Below are positions 51,543 to 59,701 of a DNA stretch of 63,140 nucleotides, piece after piece. A program made the translations under genes and the position numbers. Under the pieces are notes generated by a model that saw nothing but the letters and a program-made list of their open reading frames with translations, did not search any database and was not told the DNA's origin. This DNA comes from an uncultured Eubacteriales bacterium (GTDB lineage Bacteria > Bacillota > Clostridia > Monoglobales > Monoglobaceae). Positions within the stretch are counted from its first letter, which is position 1. The number at the start of each line of letters is the position of its first letter. Location: assembly GCA_905201285.1 (NCBI GenBank), contig CAJKNM010000002.1, positions 1-63,140 of the forward strand. Reading direction: 5' to 3'.

Positions 51543-52784
51543 ATGAGCATAGATTACAATACTCAGACCACAACAACAAACAACACAGGGAACAACTTAA
51601 CACCCGAGATGAAAACCTATTATGACAGAGAGCTTATTCATTTTGCTTCACCGAAGCTGGTTCATGCTCAGTTCGGACAGAAAAAGCCTATCCCGGCGGG
51701 AAACGGAAAGTCTATCGAATTCAGAAAGTTCAGTCCGCTTGAAAAGGCGCTTGTTCCGCTCAGCGAGGGCGTAACACCGAAGGGAAACGCACTTAACGTG
51801 ACAACCGTTGAATCCACGGTTGAACAGTACGGCGACTATATCACTCTTTCGGATATGCTGACCTTATCTTCAATCGATTCGGTTATATCCGAAACCCAGG
51901 CTGTTCTCGGCGATCAGGCAGGACGTACACTCGATACCGTTATCCGCGAGAAAATCAATGCGGGTACCAATGTTCAGTACGGTAACGGCAAGGCGGACAG
52001 AAATGTGCTTGTCGGAGGTCAGGCCAAGTATGAAGATAACGACTATCTTTCGGTTGCAGCAGTAAAAAGAGCCGTAGCAACACTCAAACGCAACAATGCA
52101 AGCCCATTCAAGGACGGCTGTTTCGTAGCAATCATTCATCCGGATGTTGCGAACGACCTTACCAACGACCCCGAATGGAAGGCAGTAAAGCAGAATGTTG
52201 ACCCTGACGACTGGTACAAAGGAGCTATCGGTAAGATTCACGGCGTTGTATTCTTTGAATCCACCGAAGCAAAAATATTCCGTGCCAAGGATTTAAGAAA
52301 CGCAGCTACTCTTGCCAAGGGCGATGCAAAATCACTCTCTATCGCCTCAGTCGGTACGGACGGCACTATTACTCTTAAAGAAGATCTTGAGGCGGCGGAT
52401 GCAACAGCTCTTGTCGGCAGAAACATTCAGATTAAAGGCTTTGACTATTCAATCAAATCAGCAACAAAAGGTGCAGCCGGCTCGGCTAAGATAACCGTAA
52501 ACGAGACCCTTGACAAGAGCATTGTTGCTGACGACATCATTTATCCTGCCGGCGCCGGCAAGGACGGCAGAGATATTTATTCGACTCTGTTTATCGGTCA
52601 GAACGCGTACGGTGTAACAAATATTACCGGCGGCGGCCTTGAGACTATTCTCAAGCAGAAGGGAAGCGCCGGCACAGGCGATCCGCTCGACCAGAGAAGC
52701 ACTGTGGGTTGGAAGGCAACTCAGACCGCTGAGATTCTTTCGCCCGAATTTATGGTTCGTGTTGAGACAACCTGCAGCTATTAA
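51543..52784 (+). CDS. N4-gp56 family major capsid protein
   Basis: A 413-residue protein matching the N4-gp56 capsid family (HK97 fold). It begins with NLTPEMKTYYDRELIHFASPKLVHAQFGQK, has the family's IPAGNGKSIEFRKFSPL, the VEQYGDYITLSDML segment, IIHPDVANDLTNDPEWK, and a C-terminus IGQNAYGVTNITGGGLETILK-type plus MVRVETTCSY. About residues 255-345 (LAKGDAKSLSIASVGTDGTITLKE to AAGSAKITVNET) look like an inserted beta domain, which might be exposed on the particle. AAGAAAGGA precedes the start. It is followed by a strong hairpin (52805-52829) and by five further intact neighbours in the cassette. Confidence 0.93.
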   Translation: MSIDYNTQTTTTNNTGNNLTPEMKTYYDRELIHFASPKLVHAQFGQKKPIPAGNGKSIEFRKFSPLEKALVPLSEGVTPKGNALNVTTVESTVEQYGDYITLSDMLTLSSIDSVISETQAVLGDQAGRTLDTVIREKINAGTNVQYGNGKADRNVLVGGQAKYEDNDYLSVAAVKRAVATLKRNNASPFKDGCFVAIIHPDVANDLTNDPEWKAVKQNVDPDDWYKGAIGKIHGVVFFESTEAKIFRAKDLRNAATLAKGDAKSLSIASVGTDGTITLKEDLEAADATALVGRNIQIKGFDYSIKSATKGAAGSAKITVNETLDKSIVADDIIYPAGAGKDGRDIYSTLFIGQNAYGVTNITGGGLETILKQKGSAGTGDPLDQRSTVGWKATQTAEILSPEFMVRVETTCSY

Positions 52785-52804
52785 TTTATAGCTGTTAATC
52801 ATAT

Positions 52805-52829
52805 CAGACGGCGGATTCTCCGCCGTCTG
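52805..52829 (+). other. Perfect hairpin after the capsid gene
   Basis: Arms CAGACGGCGG and CCGCCGTCTG (10 bp) with a 5-nt loop, without a T-run. It is not a terminator by itself. Its place directly after the capsid stop suggests a partial block or an mRNA end stabiliser that would make the capsid message more abundant than the downstream genes. Confidence 0.8.
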
Positions 52830-52860
52830 AGACAAAACGAAACGAAAGGAGATTTTTATT

Positions 52861-53109
52861 ATGACTAAAGCAACAGCAAAGCAAAATACCGCCGCTTTGG
52901 AAAAGTTTTATGAAGAACCGGTACCGGTTATGCTGATTAAGGACAACGCAAAGTATAAAGATGACGTTACCGTCACGGTAAACGGCATAAACTATCAGAT
53001 ACAGAGAGGAGTTCAGGTTTCGGTTCCGCGCAAGGTCGCACTTGTGCTTGAACGCAGCCATCTGCAGGAGCTCGATGCTCAGGCATATATGGACAGCCTG
53101 AAAGGATAA
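52861..53109 (+). CDS. Small phage-like protein downstream of the capsid gene
   Basis: An 82-residue protein with the segment VPVMLIKDNAKYKDDVTVTVNGINYQIQRGVQVSVPRKVALVLERS, a beta-rich stretch of the kind found in small proteins coded just after N4-gp56 capsid genes in phages. A head-decoration or head-completion role is a guess. GAAAGGAG precedes the start, and the next gene begins 2 bp after its stop, so the two are translationally coupled. Confidence 0.65.
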   Translation: MTKATAKQNTAALEKFYEEPVPVMLIKDNAKYKDDVTVTVNGINYQIQRGVQVSVPRKVALVLERSHLQELDAQAYMDSLKG

Positions 53110-53111
53110 TT

Positions 53112-53894
53112 ATGGAGGTTATGAGGGCTATTGAAAGAGCCGATGCCCTCTGTCCGAATCATTATACCATTGAAGAAAAGCTTATGTGGTGCGATGAGGT
53201 TACGGCAGAGATTCGGCGAAGTGTTATCAAGGTGTACGATATGATTGAAACCGAAATTGATAATCACGGAGAGCTTATCTTACCTGATGATATTCCGTTT
53301 GAAAGAATCGAGATGGTTTATGTCGGAAATCAAAGAATGGACAAGCAGGATTTTCGCTCGTTTATTAACGGAATGGATAGCGGAGTTTCGTATTCTCAGC
53401 CTAAAAAACTTAAGGTAGTATATCTTAAAATGCCTGAAAAAATACGCTATCCCGACATTCGCGGTGAGTTCAACACGGGCGGTGACACAATCGAAATTGA
53501 GCTTGCGCCATTCCGCGAGGGAGATAAAATTGAAATTGCGGCGCTTGACGACCTCAAGGATGAACCCAATTGGGACGGTGCAGAATCTGCATATGTTACG
53601 GAGGTACAGCTTGATAAAATTATTTTGGATTCCGACGCGGCCTCGCCGCAGACCGCGGCGAAGCTTGCAATCCGCAGGGTAATTGACGATTTGACGGAAA
53701 TCGATGAAGCACCCTATGACGGAATGTATATAGAATACATATTGGCAAAGATGGCACTGTATCAGCATGATTATGTGGGTTATAACGCTCATATGACACA
53801 GTATAACTGCCTTTTTGAAAATATGCGGCGAGAATACAAAACACGCAGTCCGCTGACGACACTGGCGTGCTTCAGGAACTTCAGTATTGTCTGA
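53112..53894 (+). CDS. Probable head-tail adaptor-like protein
   Basis: A 260-residue protein. Helices open it (YTIEEKLMWCDEVTAEIRRSVIKVYDMIETEI), then a beta-rich middle (ILPDDIPFERIEMVYVGNQRMD, KLKVVYLKMPEKI, DTIEIELAPFREGDKIEIAAL) and closing helices (YDGMYIEYILAKMALYQHDYVGYNAHMTQYNCLFENMRREYKTR). The size, order and the Tyr-rich C-terminal helix recall P22 gp4-type adaptor or head-completion proteins. That is a comparison of layout, not proof. It lies between the small protein and the large propeller-like protein, the usual slot for a neck component. Confidence 0.5.
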   Translation: MEVMRAIERADALCPNHYTIEEKLMWCDEVTAEIRRSVIKVYDMIETEIDNHGELILPDDIPFERIEMVYVGNQRMDKQDFRSFINGMDSGVSYSQPKKLKVVYLKMPEKIRYPDIRGEFNTGGDTIEIELAPFREGDKIEIAALDDLKDEPNWDGAESAYVTEVQLDKIILDSDAASPQTAAKLAIRRVIDDLTEIDEAPYDGMYIEYILAKMALYQHDYVGYNAHMTQYNCLFENMRREYKTRSPLTTLACFRNFSIV

Positions 53895-53917
53895 CGGACA
53901 GCAGGGAGGGTTGAGAA

Positions 53918-55579
53918 ATGATTTTACCTAAATTAGATGTAAAAGAGAACAACAGAGTTCAGATTAAGGTCTTTGGCGGGCTCGACAGACGTGATAAAAT
54001 TTCTGATATGTCGCTCACGGATATGACAAATATGTCATCTTCCGCGATGCCGGCACTGACGCCCAGAGAGGGCAGACGCAAGATTGCGGATGTTCCGAAC
54101 GCCTCTGAAATATGTGCACCGGAATACAGTGACGGCGACTTGAACTCGTTCACCGGCGTAATAGGCACAAAATTCTATTACAAGGGAACGCAAATTGGCG
54201 GAACTCTTTCCGCCTCAGAGAAATCTATTGCGGATTTCAACGGAAAAATCTGTATTTTCCCGGACAAGAAGTACTATGACTATATTCCGGATTCCAAAAC
54301 GGGAAATGTGGCAACAGAACTGAAGTCAATGGAAAAATCGGCTAAATTTAACAATGCTGAATTTCACTCATCATACGATGAGGTCAGCGGAAGCTATTCC
54401 GCATATATCAGCGGTGCAGGAAGCTTTGACCTATCGTTTACACCCGGGGACAGCGTGGTTATCGAGGGGTGTACAACTGTGCACAACAACACAAAGCGTC
54501 TGCAAAGCAGAAAGGATACAGCGGCGGCGGATGACATTGTAAGTGCGGTCGTTGACAAGGTGGCAAGCAACAGACTTGACCTCCTGCTTTATAACAAAAA
54601 CGGGGGAAAAGCGTTGTTTAAAGATACAACCGAGAACGGATATATTACTGTCAAGTCAGCGGTACCCGATATGAACCATATTTGTGTTCATAACAATCGT
54701 CTGTGGGGAACCGCTGTCTCAGGCGAATATATATACGCCTCAAAGCTCGGCGACTGTACAAACTTTAACTCCTTCCAGGGACTCAATGACGACAGCTGGT
54801 ACAGCTATATAGCGACCGGCGGCGGATTTACGGGAATCTGCAGCTATCGCACCGCGGTAGTGGCGTTTAAACGCGGGTATATTCATCATATTTACGGCGA
54901 TGCGCCGGTTAATTTCTCAATTCCCAAACAAACCTTCGGCGGGTGTATTGACGGCAAAAGCATTTGTGAAATAGGCGGGGTGTTGTATTATCTGGCACAG
55001 GATGGATTTCGCGCTTACAGCGGCGGCGAGCCGTATGATATTTCGCCGCAGCTCAAATTCAATTATTCCTCCTGCGCGGCGGGAACCGACGGAAAACATT
55101 ATTATGCTGCCGCCAAACGCGATAACGGCACCTGCGATGTGCTGGTTTACACTCCCGAGTCTGATGTATGGGTGCGTGAAGACGATACACCGTTTTCGGG
55201 GTTCTGTACATTTAACGGAAGCGTGTATGGTATTGCTGACGGAAAGATGTGGAAGATGAACGGCGGGACAGAGCCCTTTGAGTGGTGCTTTGTATCAAAG
55301 AGGTTTACCTATGATTCGATTGATTATAAGGGCGTTTCATGCTTATGGATCAGGATGGATTTAAAGAGTGATGCGAAGATTGAGGTCTCGGTTTCGGCGG
55401 ACGGCGGAGATTTTATTCCCTGCGGTTCCGTCCGCGGCGGCCGGGGATTCTCGGTCTATCGCATCCCCGTCAGATTCCGCAAGTGCGACAGCTTCCGCAT
55501 AATGCTGTCAGGCTCGGGCGGCGCGGTTATACACGATATTGAAATCACAAGTCAAAACGGAGGGAGAATTTATGGATAA
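53918..55579 (+). CDS. Probable tail-hub/stabilisation-like beta-propeller protein
   Basis: A 553-residue protein, nearly all beta strands, opening with a helix-less N-terminus (LDVKENNRVQIKVFGGLDRRDKISDMSLTDMTNMS). Repeated blades of about 60-90 residues carry tryptophan-rich strands such as HNNRLWGTAVSGEYIYAS, CSYRTAVVAFKRGYIHHIYGD, LYYLAQDGFRAYSGG and CDVLVYTPESDVWVRED. The plan resembles the P22 gp10-like hub proteins of short-tailed phages, which begin by noting 'domain of structural protein plus propeller'. No signal peptide or SLH is present, so it is not a wall protein. Family membership needs profile searching; confidence is limited. Confidence 0.55.
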   Translation: MILPKLDVKENNRVQIKVFGGLDRRDKISDMSLTDMTNMSSSAMPALTPREGRRKIADVPNASEICAPEYSDGDLNSFTGVIGTKFYYKGTQIGGTLSASEKSIADFNGKICIFPDKKYYDYIPDSKTGNVATELKSMEKSAKFNNAEFHSSYDEVSGSYSAYISGAGSFDLSFTPGDSVVIEGCTTVHNNTKRLQSRKDTAAADDIVSAVVDKVASNRLDLLLYNKNGGKALFKDTTENGYITVKSAVPDMNHICVHNNRLWGTAVSGEYIYASKLGDCTNFNSFQGLNDDSWYSYIATGGGFTGICSYRTAVVAFKRGYIHHIYGDAPVNFSIPKQTFGGCIDGKSICEIGGVLYYLAQDGFRAYSGGEPYDISPQLKFNYSSCAAGTDGKHYYAAAKRDNGTCDVLVYTPESDVWVREDDTPFSGFCTFNGSVYGIADGKMWKMNGGTEPFEWCFVSKRFTYDSIDYKGVSCLWIRMDLKSDAKIEVSVSADGGDFIPCGSVRGGRGFSVYRIPVRFRKCDSFRIMLSGSGGAVIHDIEITSQNGGRIYG

Positions 55580-56798
55580 CATTAAAAACAAAAAAGAAAA
55601 ACAACAGAATTCCGTGCCCGACGGGCAGGTCGGAATAAGAACGACACTGAACAAGATGGGGTTCTCGGATGACAAAATAGGCTATAACGAAAAGACGGGA
55701 ACGGTCACCCTTGACGGGAAAGATTTTATGAAGCCTTCTTATATGGACGAGGCGGCAGGCAGGTCATATGCACCGAAGTCCGAGATTCAGCGAAGCATGG
55801 TTGACTTCTATAAGAACTCATCTGACCCGGTTGTAAGGGTCAGCGATGCCTACGCCGCAAGGGCGGGTGATTTAGGCTTATCGGCGGATTCACTCAGCTA
55901 TGGCAACGGAACCGTTATGATTGGCGGAGTTCCGCTTAACACTCTATATATAGATGATTATGGGAAGGCATGGGCACGGCAGAGCGATGTGGATAAACTG
56001 ACATCGGGCCTTGCTGAGCGGACAGGCGTAAAATCGCCGAATTCGGTGCTGGAATTGTACAAAAATCGGTATATGTCGGATATATGGAATAAGCTTAATG
56101 ATATTGCAAACCGAAAGGACTTTTCATACAATCCCGACGATGACCCCGTATATGCGGCGTATAAACAGAAGTATCTGACCGAGGGCGACCGGGCAAGCAA
56201 GAATGCTATGGCAAATTATTCGGCGCTTACCGGCGGTTATACCAATTCGGCTGCGGTCACCGCCGGAGCACAGGCAAATCAGTATTACGCCAAGAAGCTT
56301 TCGGATGTGATTCCGCAGCTTGCATCGGATGCTTATGACCGCTATAGTGACAAATATCAGACTGATTTAAACCTTGTTGCTCAGATGCTTGACGCTTATG
56401 ACAGTGCGTATCAGAAGGCATCCGCAGCAAATAATCAGACAAGGAAGAATGTTAATGCATCGAGTTCATCGGTTGTTCAGCGCGATAAAGATGCGTTTGA
56501 CAGGGAACAAACCGCAAACAAGTCTGATTGGGAAAATTTATTCAACAAGCAGAAGTATGACAGCGGACAGCGCGACAGCTTTTGGAATGAAATATTTAAC
56601 ACACAAAAGCGTTCCGAAAATAATCTTGAGAACAATGCTCGTGTTTTGAACAACGAACAGCAAAAGATTTATCTTGAATATTACAGAAGCCTTCTTGACG
56701 CAGAGCTTGAGGAAAGCCAGGCAAACGCCGTCAAGAACAGGTCAAATGCGGAAAAATCGATAGCCGAAGCGAGAGCAAGATACGGATACGGGTACTGA
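55572..56798 (+). CDS. Helical repeat protein, last gene of the capsid cassette
   Basis: About 408 residues. Two repeats of about 65 residues stand near the N-terminus, each of the kind xxxMGFSDDKIGYNEKTGTVTLDGKDFM and xxxLGLSADSLSYGNGTVMIGGVPLN followed by Y..YA.KSE/WARQSDV. After about residue 150 the protein is a long polar helix rich in Gln, Asn, Ala and Tyr, with charged heptad-like stretches and the tail EKSIAEARARYGYGY. Such helices are common in phage DNA-ejection or minor structural proteins, but no family is recognised. GGAGGG precedes the start, which overlaps the preceding gene by 8 bp. A terminator follows 28 bp after the stop. Confidence 0.65.
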   Translation: MDNIKNKKEKQQNSVPDGQVGIRTTLNKMGFSDDKIGYNEKTGTVTLDGKDFMKPSYMDEAAGRSYAPKSEIQRSMVDFYKNSSDPVVRVSDAYAARAGDLGLSADSLSYGNGTVMIGGVPLNTLYIDDYGKAWARQSDVDKLTSGLAERTGVKSPNSVLELYKNRYMSDIWNKLNDIANRKDFSYNPDDDPVYAAYKQKYLTEGDRASKNAMANYSALTGGYTNSAAVTAGAQANQYYAKKLSDVIPQLASDAYDRYSDKYQTDLNLVAQMLDAYDSAYQKASAANNQTRKNVNASSSSVVQRDKDAFDREQTANKSDWENLFNKQKYDSGQRDSFWNEIFNTQKRSENNLENNARVLNNEQQKIYLEYYRSLLDAELEESQANAVKNRSNAEKSIAEARARYGYGY

Positions 56799-56826
56799 GT
56801 GTGGCAAAGCATAAAACGTCTTATTA

Positions 56827-56860
56827 AAAATCGAGGGTGAAAATCCTCGATTTTTTGTTT
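56827..56860 (+). terminator. Intrinsic terminator of the capsid cassette
   Basis: Stem AAAATCGAGG / CCTCGATTTT, 8-nt loop, then TTTTTG on the plus strand. It closes the six-gene unit cleanly. Confidence 0.88.
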
Positions 56861-56947
56861 TCAAAACATCAATCACAAAATGTGCACAGAACATAAAACA
56901 TCTGTTGTAAATCTATACAATAATCAAAAATTTGAATTATTTTTGGG

Positions 56948-56976
56948 TTGCATTTTTCGGCAGAATGTGCTATCAT
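56948..56976 (+). promoter_or_regulatory. Sigma-A-type promoter of the exporter gene
   Basis: TTGCAT (56948-56953), 17-bp spacer, TATCAT (56971-56976), 80 bp before the start. Confidence 0.65.
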
Positions 56977-57056
56977 AAAATACTGTGTGAGAAAATTAAT
57001 CCGGGCTGCTGCTGGGACACCTTTTGCGGCAGTGCGAATTTGAGGTGAATTATTAG

Positions 57057-58379
57057 ATGTCAAAAATAAAAAAGCAGCATATGTCTGTCAACTGGCATGA
57101 AATTATCGTGTCGGACGATAGCATCCCCGCTGTTGAAGCAACCCTTAAAGAGAAGGCAACGCTTGTCGGAAGGCTTGGTATAATGATGCTTTCTGTCGGC
57201 ACCGGAGCATGGCGCGTCAGGAATTCGATGAACAGCATAGCCAGAAGCCTTGGCCTTTCGTGTTCAGCGGACATTGGCTTGCTTTCCATCACTTGGACGT
57301 GCGTTGAAGGAGACGATACATATACTCAATCCTTTTCGCTTCCGACCTCTGGCGTCAATACGGATAAGTTAATGGAGCTTGAAATGTTTTTGAAAGATTT
57401 TTCGGAACTTGCCAATGTATATTCGGTTGATCATTTTCACAAAATTCTTGATCGGATACAGAGCAAGCCGGCAAACTACAACGCGATACAGCAGGGGCTT
57501 GCGGCCGCTATCGCGTGCGGAGCTTTTACCTTTCTTCTGGGCGGCGGAATTGTTGAAATGATTTGTGCGTTCTTCGGGGCGGGAGCCGGAAACTTTGTCA
57601 GAAATAAAATGATTGGCAGGAAGCTTTCACTGTTTGCCAATGTAGGCGTCAGCGTTGCTGTGGCGTGTATAGTATATGTTTTGGCAATCCTGTTGTCACA
57701 GACATTTTTAAATGTTTCCGAGGTTCATCAGGCCGGATATATTTGTGCAATGCTTTTTGTTATACCGGGATTCCCGCTGATTACCGGCGGAATAGATATG
57801 TCAAAGCTTGATATGCGCTCGGGCTTGGAGCGGACTATGTACGCTTTGTTGATTATTACCGTTGCAACCCTTACCGGTTGGGTCACCGCAATGATATTCA
57901 GATTTCAGCCTGCGGATTTTCAGGAACTTCGGATTGAAACGGGTATGATGATTATTCTGCGCATTATTGCAAGCTTTTTCGGAGTGTATAATTTCTCAAT
58001 TATGTTTAACAGTCCGAGAAAGATGGCGCTTACCGCCGGCCTCATCGGAATGATTTCAAACACGCTCAGACTTGAGTTGGTTGATCTTCTGAATTTTCCG
58101 GTCGGAGTCGCGGCATTTGTCGGTGCATTCTGTGCAGGATGTATAGCATCTATCGTAAAAAAGAAAATCGGTTTTCCGAGAATTTCACTTACCGTACCAT
58201 CAATCGTTATTATGGTTCCCGGCTTGTTTATGTACAGAGGTATCTATAATATAGGATTAAACGACATAGGCACAGGCTCACTTTGGCTGACCAAAGCAAT
58301 TTTAATTGTCGTTGCTCTTCCTCTCGGATTGGTTGCGGCAAGGCTTTGTACAGACAAAAACTTCAGACACTGTACCTGA
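57057..58379 (+). CDS. Threonine/serine exporter family protein (ThrE, both halves fused)
   Basis: A 440-residue membrane protein. An N-terminal cytoplasmic domain (about 10-145) of the ThrE/DUF1212 kind (MMLSVGTGAWRVRNSMNSIARSLG) leads into about ten transmembrane helices. The second half (from about residue 290) is the DUF3815/ThrE_2 type (FFGVYNFSIMFNSPRKMALTAGLIGMISN), which in many bacteria is a separate gene. The fused form is common in Clostridia. It exports threonine/serine or related small amino acids. GAGGTG precedes the ATG. It has its own promoter (56948-56976) and directly follows the capsid cassette terminator. Confidence 0.87.
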   Translation: MSKIKKQHMSVNWHEIIVSDDSIPAVEATLKEKATLVGRLGIMMLSVGTGAWRVRNSMNSIARSLGLSCSADIGLLSITWTCVEGDDTYTQSFSLPTSGVNTDKLMELEMFLKDFSELANVYSVDHFHKILDRIQSKPANYNAIQQGLAAAIACGAFTFLLGGGIVEMICAFFGAGAGNFVRNKMIGRKLSLFANVGVSVAVACIVYVLAILLSQTFLNVSEVHQAGYICAMLFVIPGFPLITGGIDMSKLDMRSGLERTMYALLIITVATLTGWVTAMIFRFQPADFQELRIETGMMIILRIIASFFGVYNFSIMFNSPRKMALTAGLIGMISNTLRLELVDLLNFPVGVAAFVGAFCAGCIASIVKKKIGFPRISLTVPSIVIMVPGLFMYRGIYNIGLNDIGTGSLWLTKAILIVVALPLGLVAARLCTDKNFRHCT

Positions 58380-58631
58380 TTTAATATAAAAGGTCACGCC
58401 TTTTTAAAAATGGCTGTTTTGCATTGAACCGTTCCTAATCGTTATATTTTTAGATTTAATGATTAGGGGCGGTTCATAATTTATCCCTCGTTTGTTGCCT
58501 GATTAATCTTATGTTCAAATTTTTAACTTTCATTTCATCCATAAATGCTGTTTTTCTGTCATTTTATCCAAAAAATGTGCTATTTTTTGTTGATGTTGTA
58601 ATTTTACGGTATAAAAATCAAAATTTTTTTA
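58380..58631. other. Intergenic region with an inverted repeat, before galT
   Basis: No gene is visible. A short AAAAGG / CCTTTT hairpin just after the exporter stop (58388-58405) is a weak terminator. An inverted repeat (58425-58476) has arms TGAACCG / CGGTTCA extended by CCTAATC / GATTAGG around a loop of about 20 nt. No T-run follows it. It might be an operator or a degenerate repeat element. Confidence 0.5.
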
Positions 58632-58659
58632 TTGACGTATTCTGTGTTTATGATATACT
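58632..58659 (+). promoter_or_regulatory. Sigma-A-type promoter of galT-galK
   Basis: TTGACG (58632-58637), 16-bp spacer and TATACT (58654-58659), about 56 bp before the start of galT. Confidence 0.65.
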
Positions 58660-58714
58660 TAAATATATAAAAATATGTCCAAAATTAATTCCTAAAAAGA
58701 AAGGTTATGATAAA

Positions 58715-59701
58715 ATGGCAGAACTGCGTTATAATCCTTTAACAAAGGATTGGGTAATGATAGCATCACACAGACAGAACAGACCTCAAATGCCTAAGGG
58801 CTGGTGTCCTTTCTGTCCCGGTTCGGGGAAGGTTCCCGATCACTTTGACGTATACGAATATGACAACGATTTTCCGGCTCTTTCACAGAATCCTCCGACA
58901 CCCGACGATGTCGAGACCGAGCTTTATAAGACCCGTGAAGCATACGGAAAGTGCGAGGTTATACTCTATTCGCCGAATCATACAATTACTCTGCCCGAGC
59001 TTCCCGTTCCGCATATCCGCGAGCTGGTTGACCTCTGGACAGACCGTTTTAACGAGCTTTCAAAGGACGAGAAAATCAAGTATGTATTCATCTTTGAAAA
59101 CCGCGGTGCGGCGGTCGGCGTAACTATGCCCCACCCCCACGGTCAGATTTACGGCTATAGCTATATTCCGAAAAAGCTTGAAGTTGAGCTTGAATCTTCT
59201 AAGGAATATTTCAGTGAGAAAGGAAACTGTCTCTTCTGTGACATAATAAAGAACGAGGTTGAGTTTAAAAAACGTGTAATCTTTGAAAACGAAGATTTTA
59301 TCACCTTCCTTCCGTTCTTTACCGATTATCCCTATGGCGTGTATATCGGCGCAAAGTCACAAGTCCAAAACCTTTCGGAATTCAACGAAAGACAAAAGGA
59401 TAATCTCGCTAAAATATTAAAGGAAACCGCGGGTATGCTTGACTGTCTGTTTGACTATACCTTCCCGTATATGATGTGCATGCACCAGGGTCCGGTCAAC
59501 AGCGAGGATACAAGTGAGTTCTTCCACTTCCACATAGAGTTCTTCCCGCCGATGCGTGCGGCTGACAAGCAGAAGTTTAACGCATCGAGCGAAACAGGTG
59601 CATGGGCTGCCTGCAACCCGACCGCTCCGGAAGAAAAGGCCGAGGAACTTCGTGCGGCACACAAAAAATTTCTTGAAAAAATGGCACAGGAGGGCAAATA
59701 A
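58715..59701 (+). CDS. galT: Galactose-1-phosphate uridylyltransferase
   Basis: A 328-residue Leloir-pathway enzyme. It transfers UMP between glucose-1-phosphate and galactose-1-phosphate through the active-site motif MPHPHGQIYGY, where a histidine is uridylylated. It has the zinc-site CPFCPG near the N-terminus and the late HFHIEFFPP. The frame extends upstream to 58511, but ATG 58715 (MAELRYNPLTKDW) follows GAAAGG and matches the family N-terminus. It is adjacent to galK on the same strand. Confidence 0.95.
   Translation: MAELRYNPLTKDWVMIASHRQNRPQMPKGWCPFCPGSGKVPDHFDVYEYDNDFPALSQNPPTPDDVETELYKTREAYGKCEVILYSPNHTITLPELPVPHIRELVDLWTDRFNELSKDEKIKYVFIFENRGAAVGVTMPHPHGQIYGYSYIPKKLEVELESSKEYFSEKGNCLFCDIIKNEVEFKKRVIFENEDFITFLPFFTDYPYGVYIGAKSQVQNLSEFNERQKDNLAKILKETAGMLDCLFDYTFPYMMCMHQGPVNSEDTSEFFHFHIEFFPPMRAADKQKFNASSETGAWAACNPTAPEEKAEELRAAHKKFLEKMAQEGK

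Noticed and set aside
58425..58476. Terminator for the exporter gene
   Set aside because: The stem is good, but no T-run follows and the loop is large; it is noted only as an inverted repeat.
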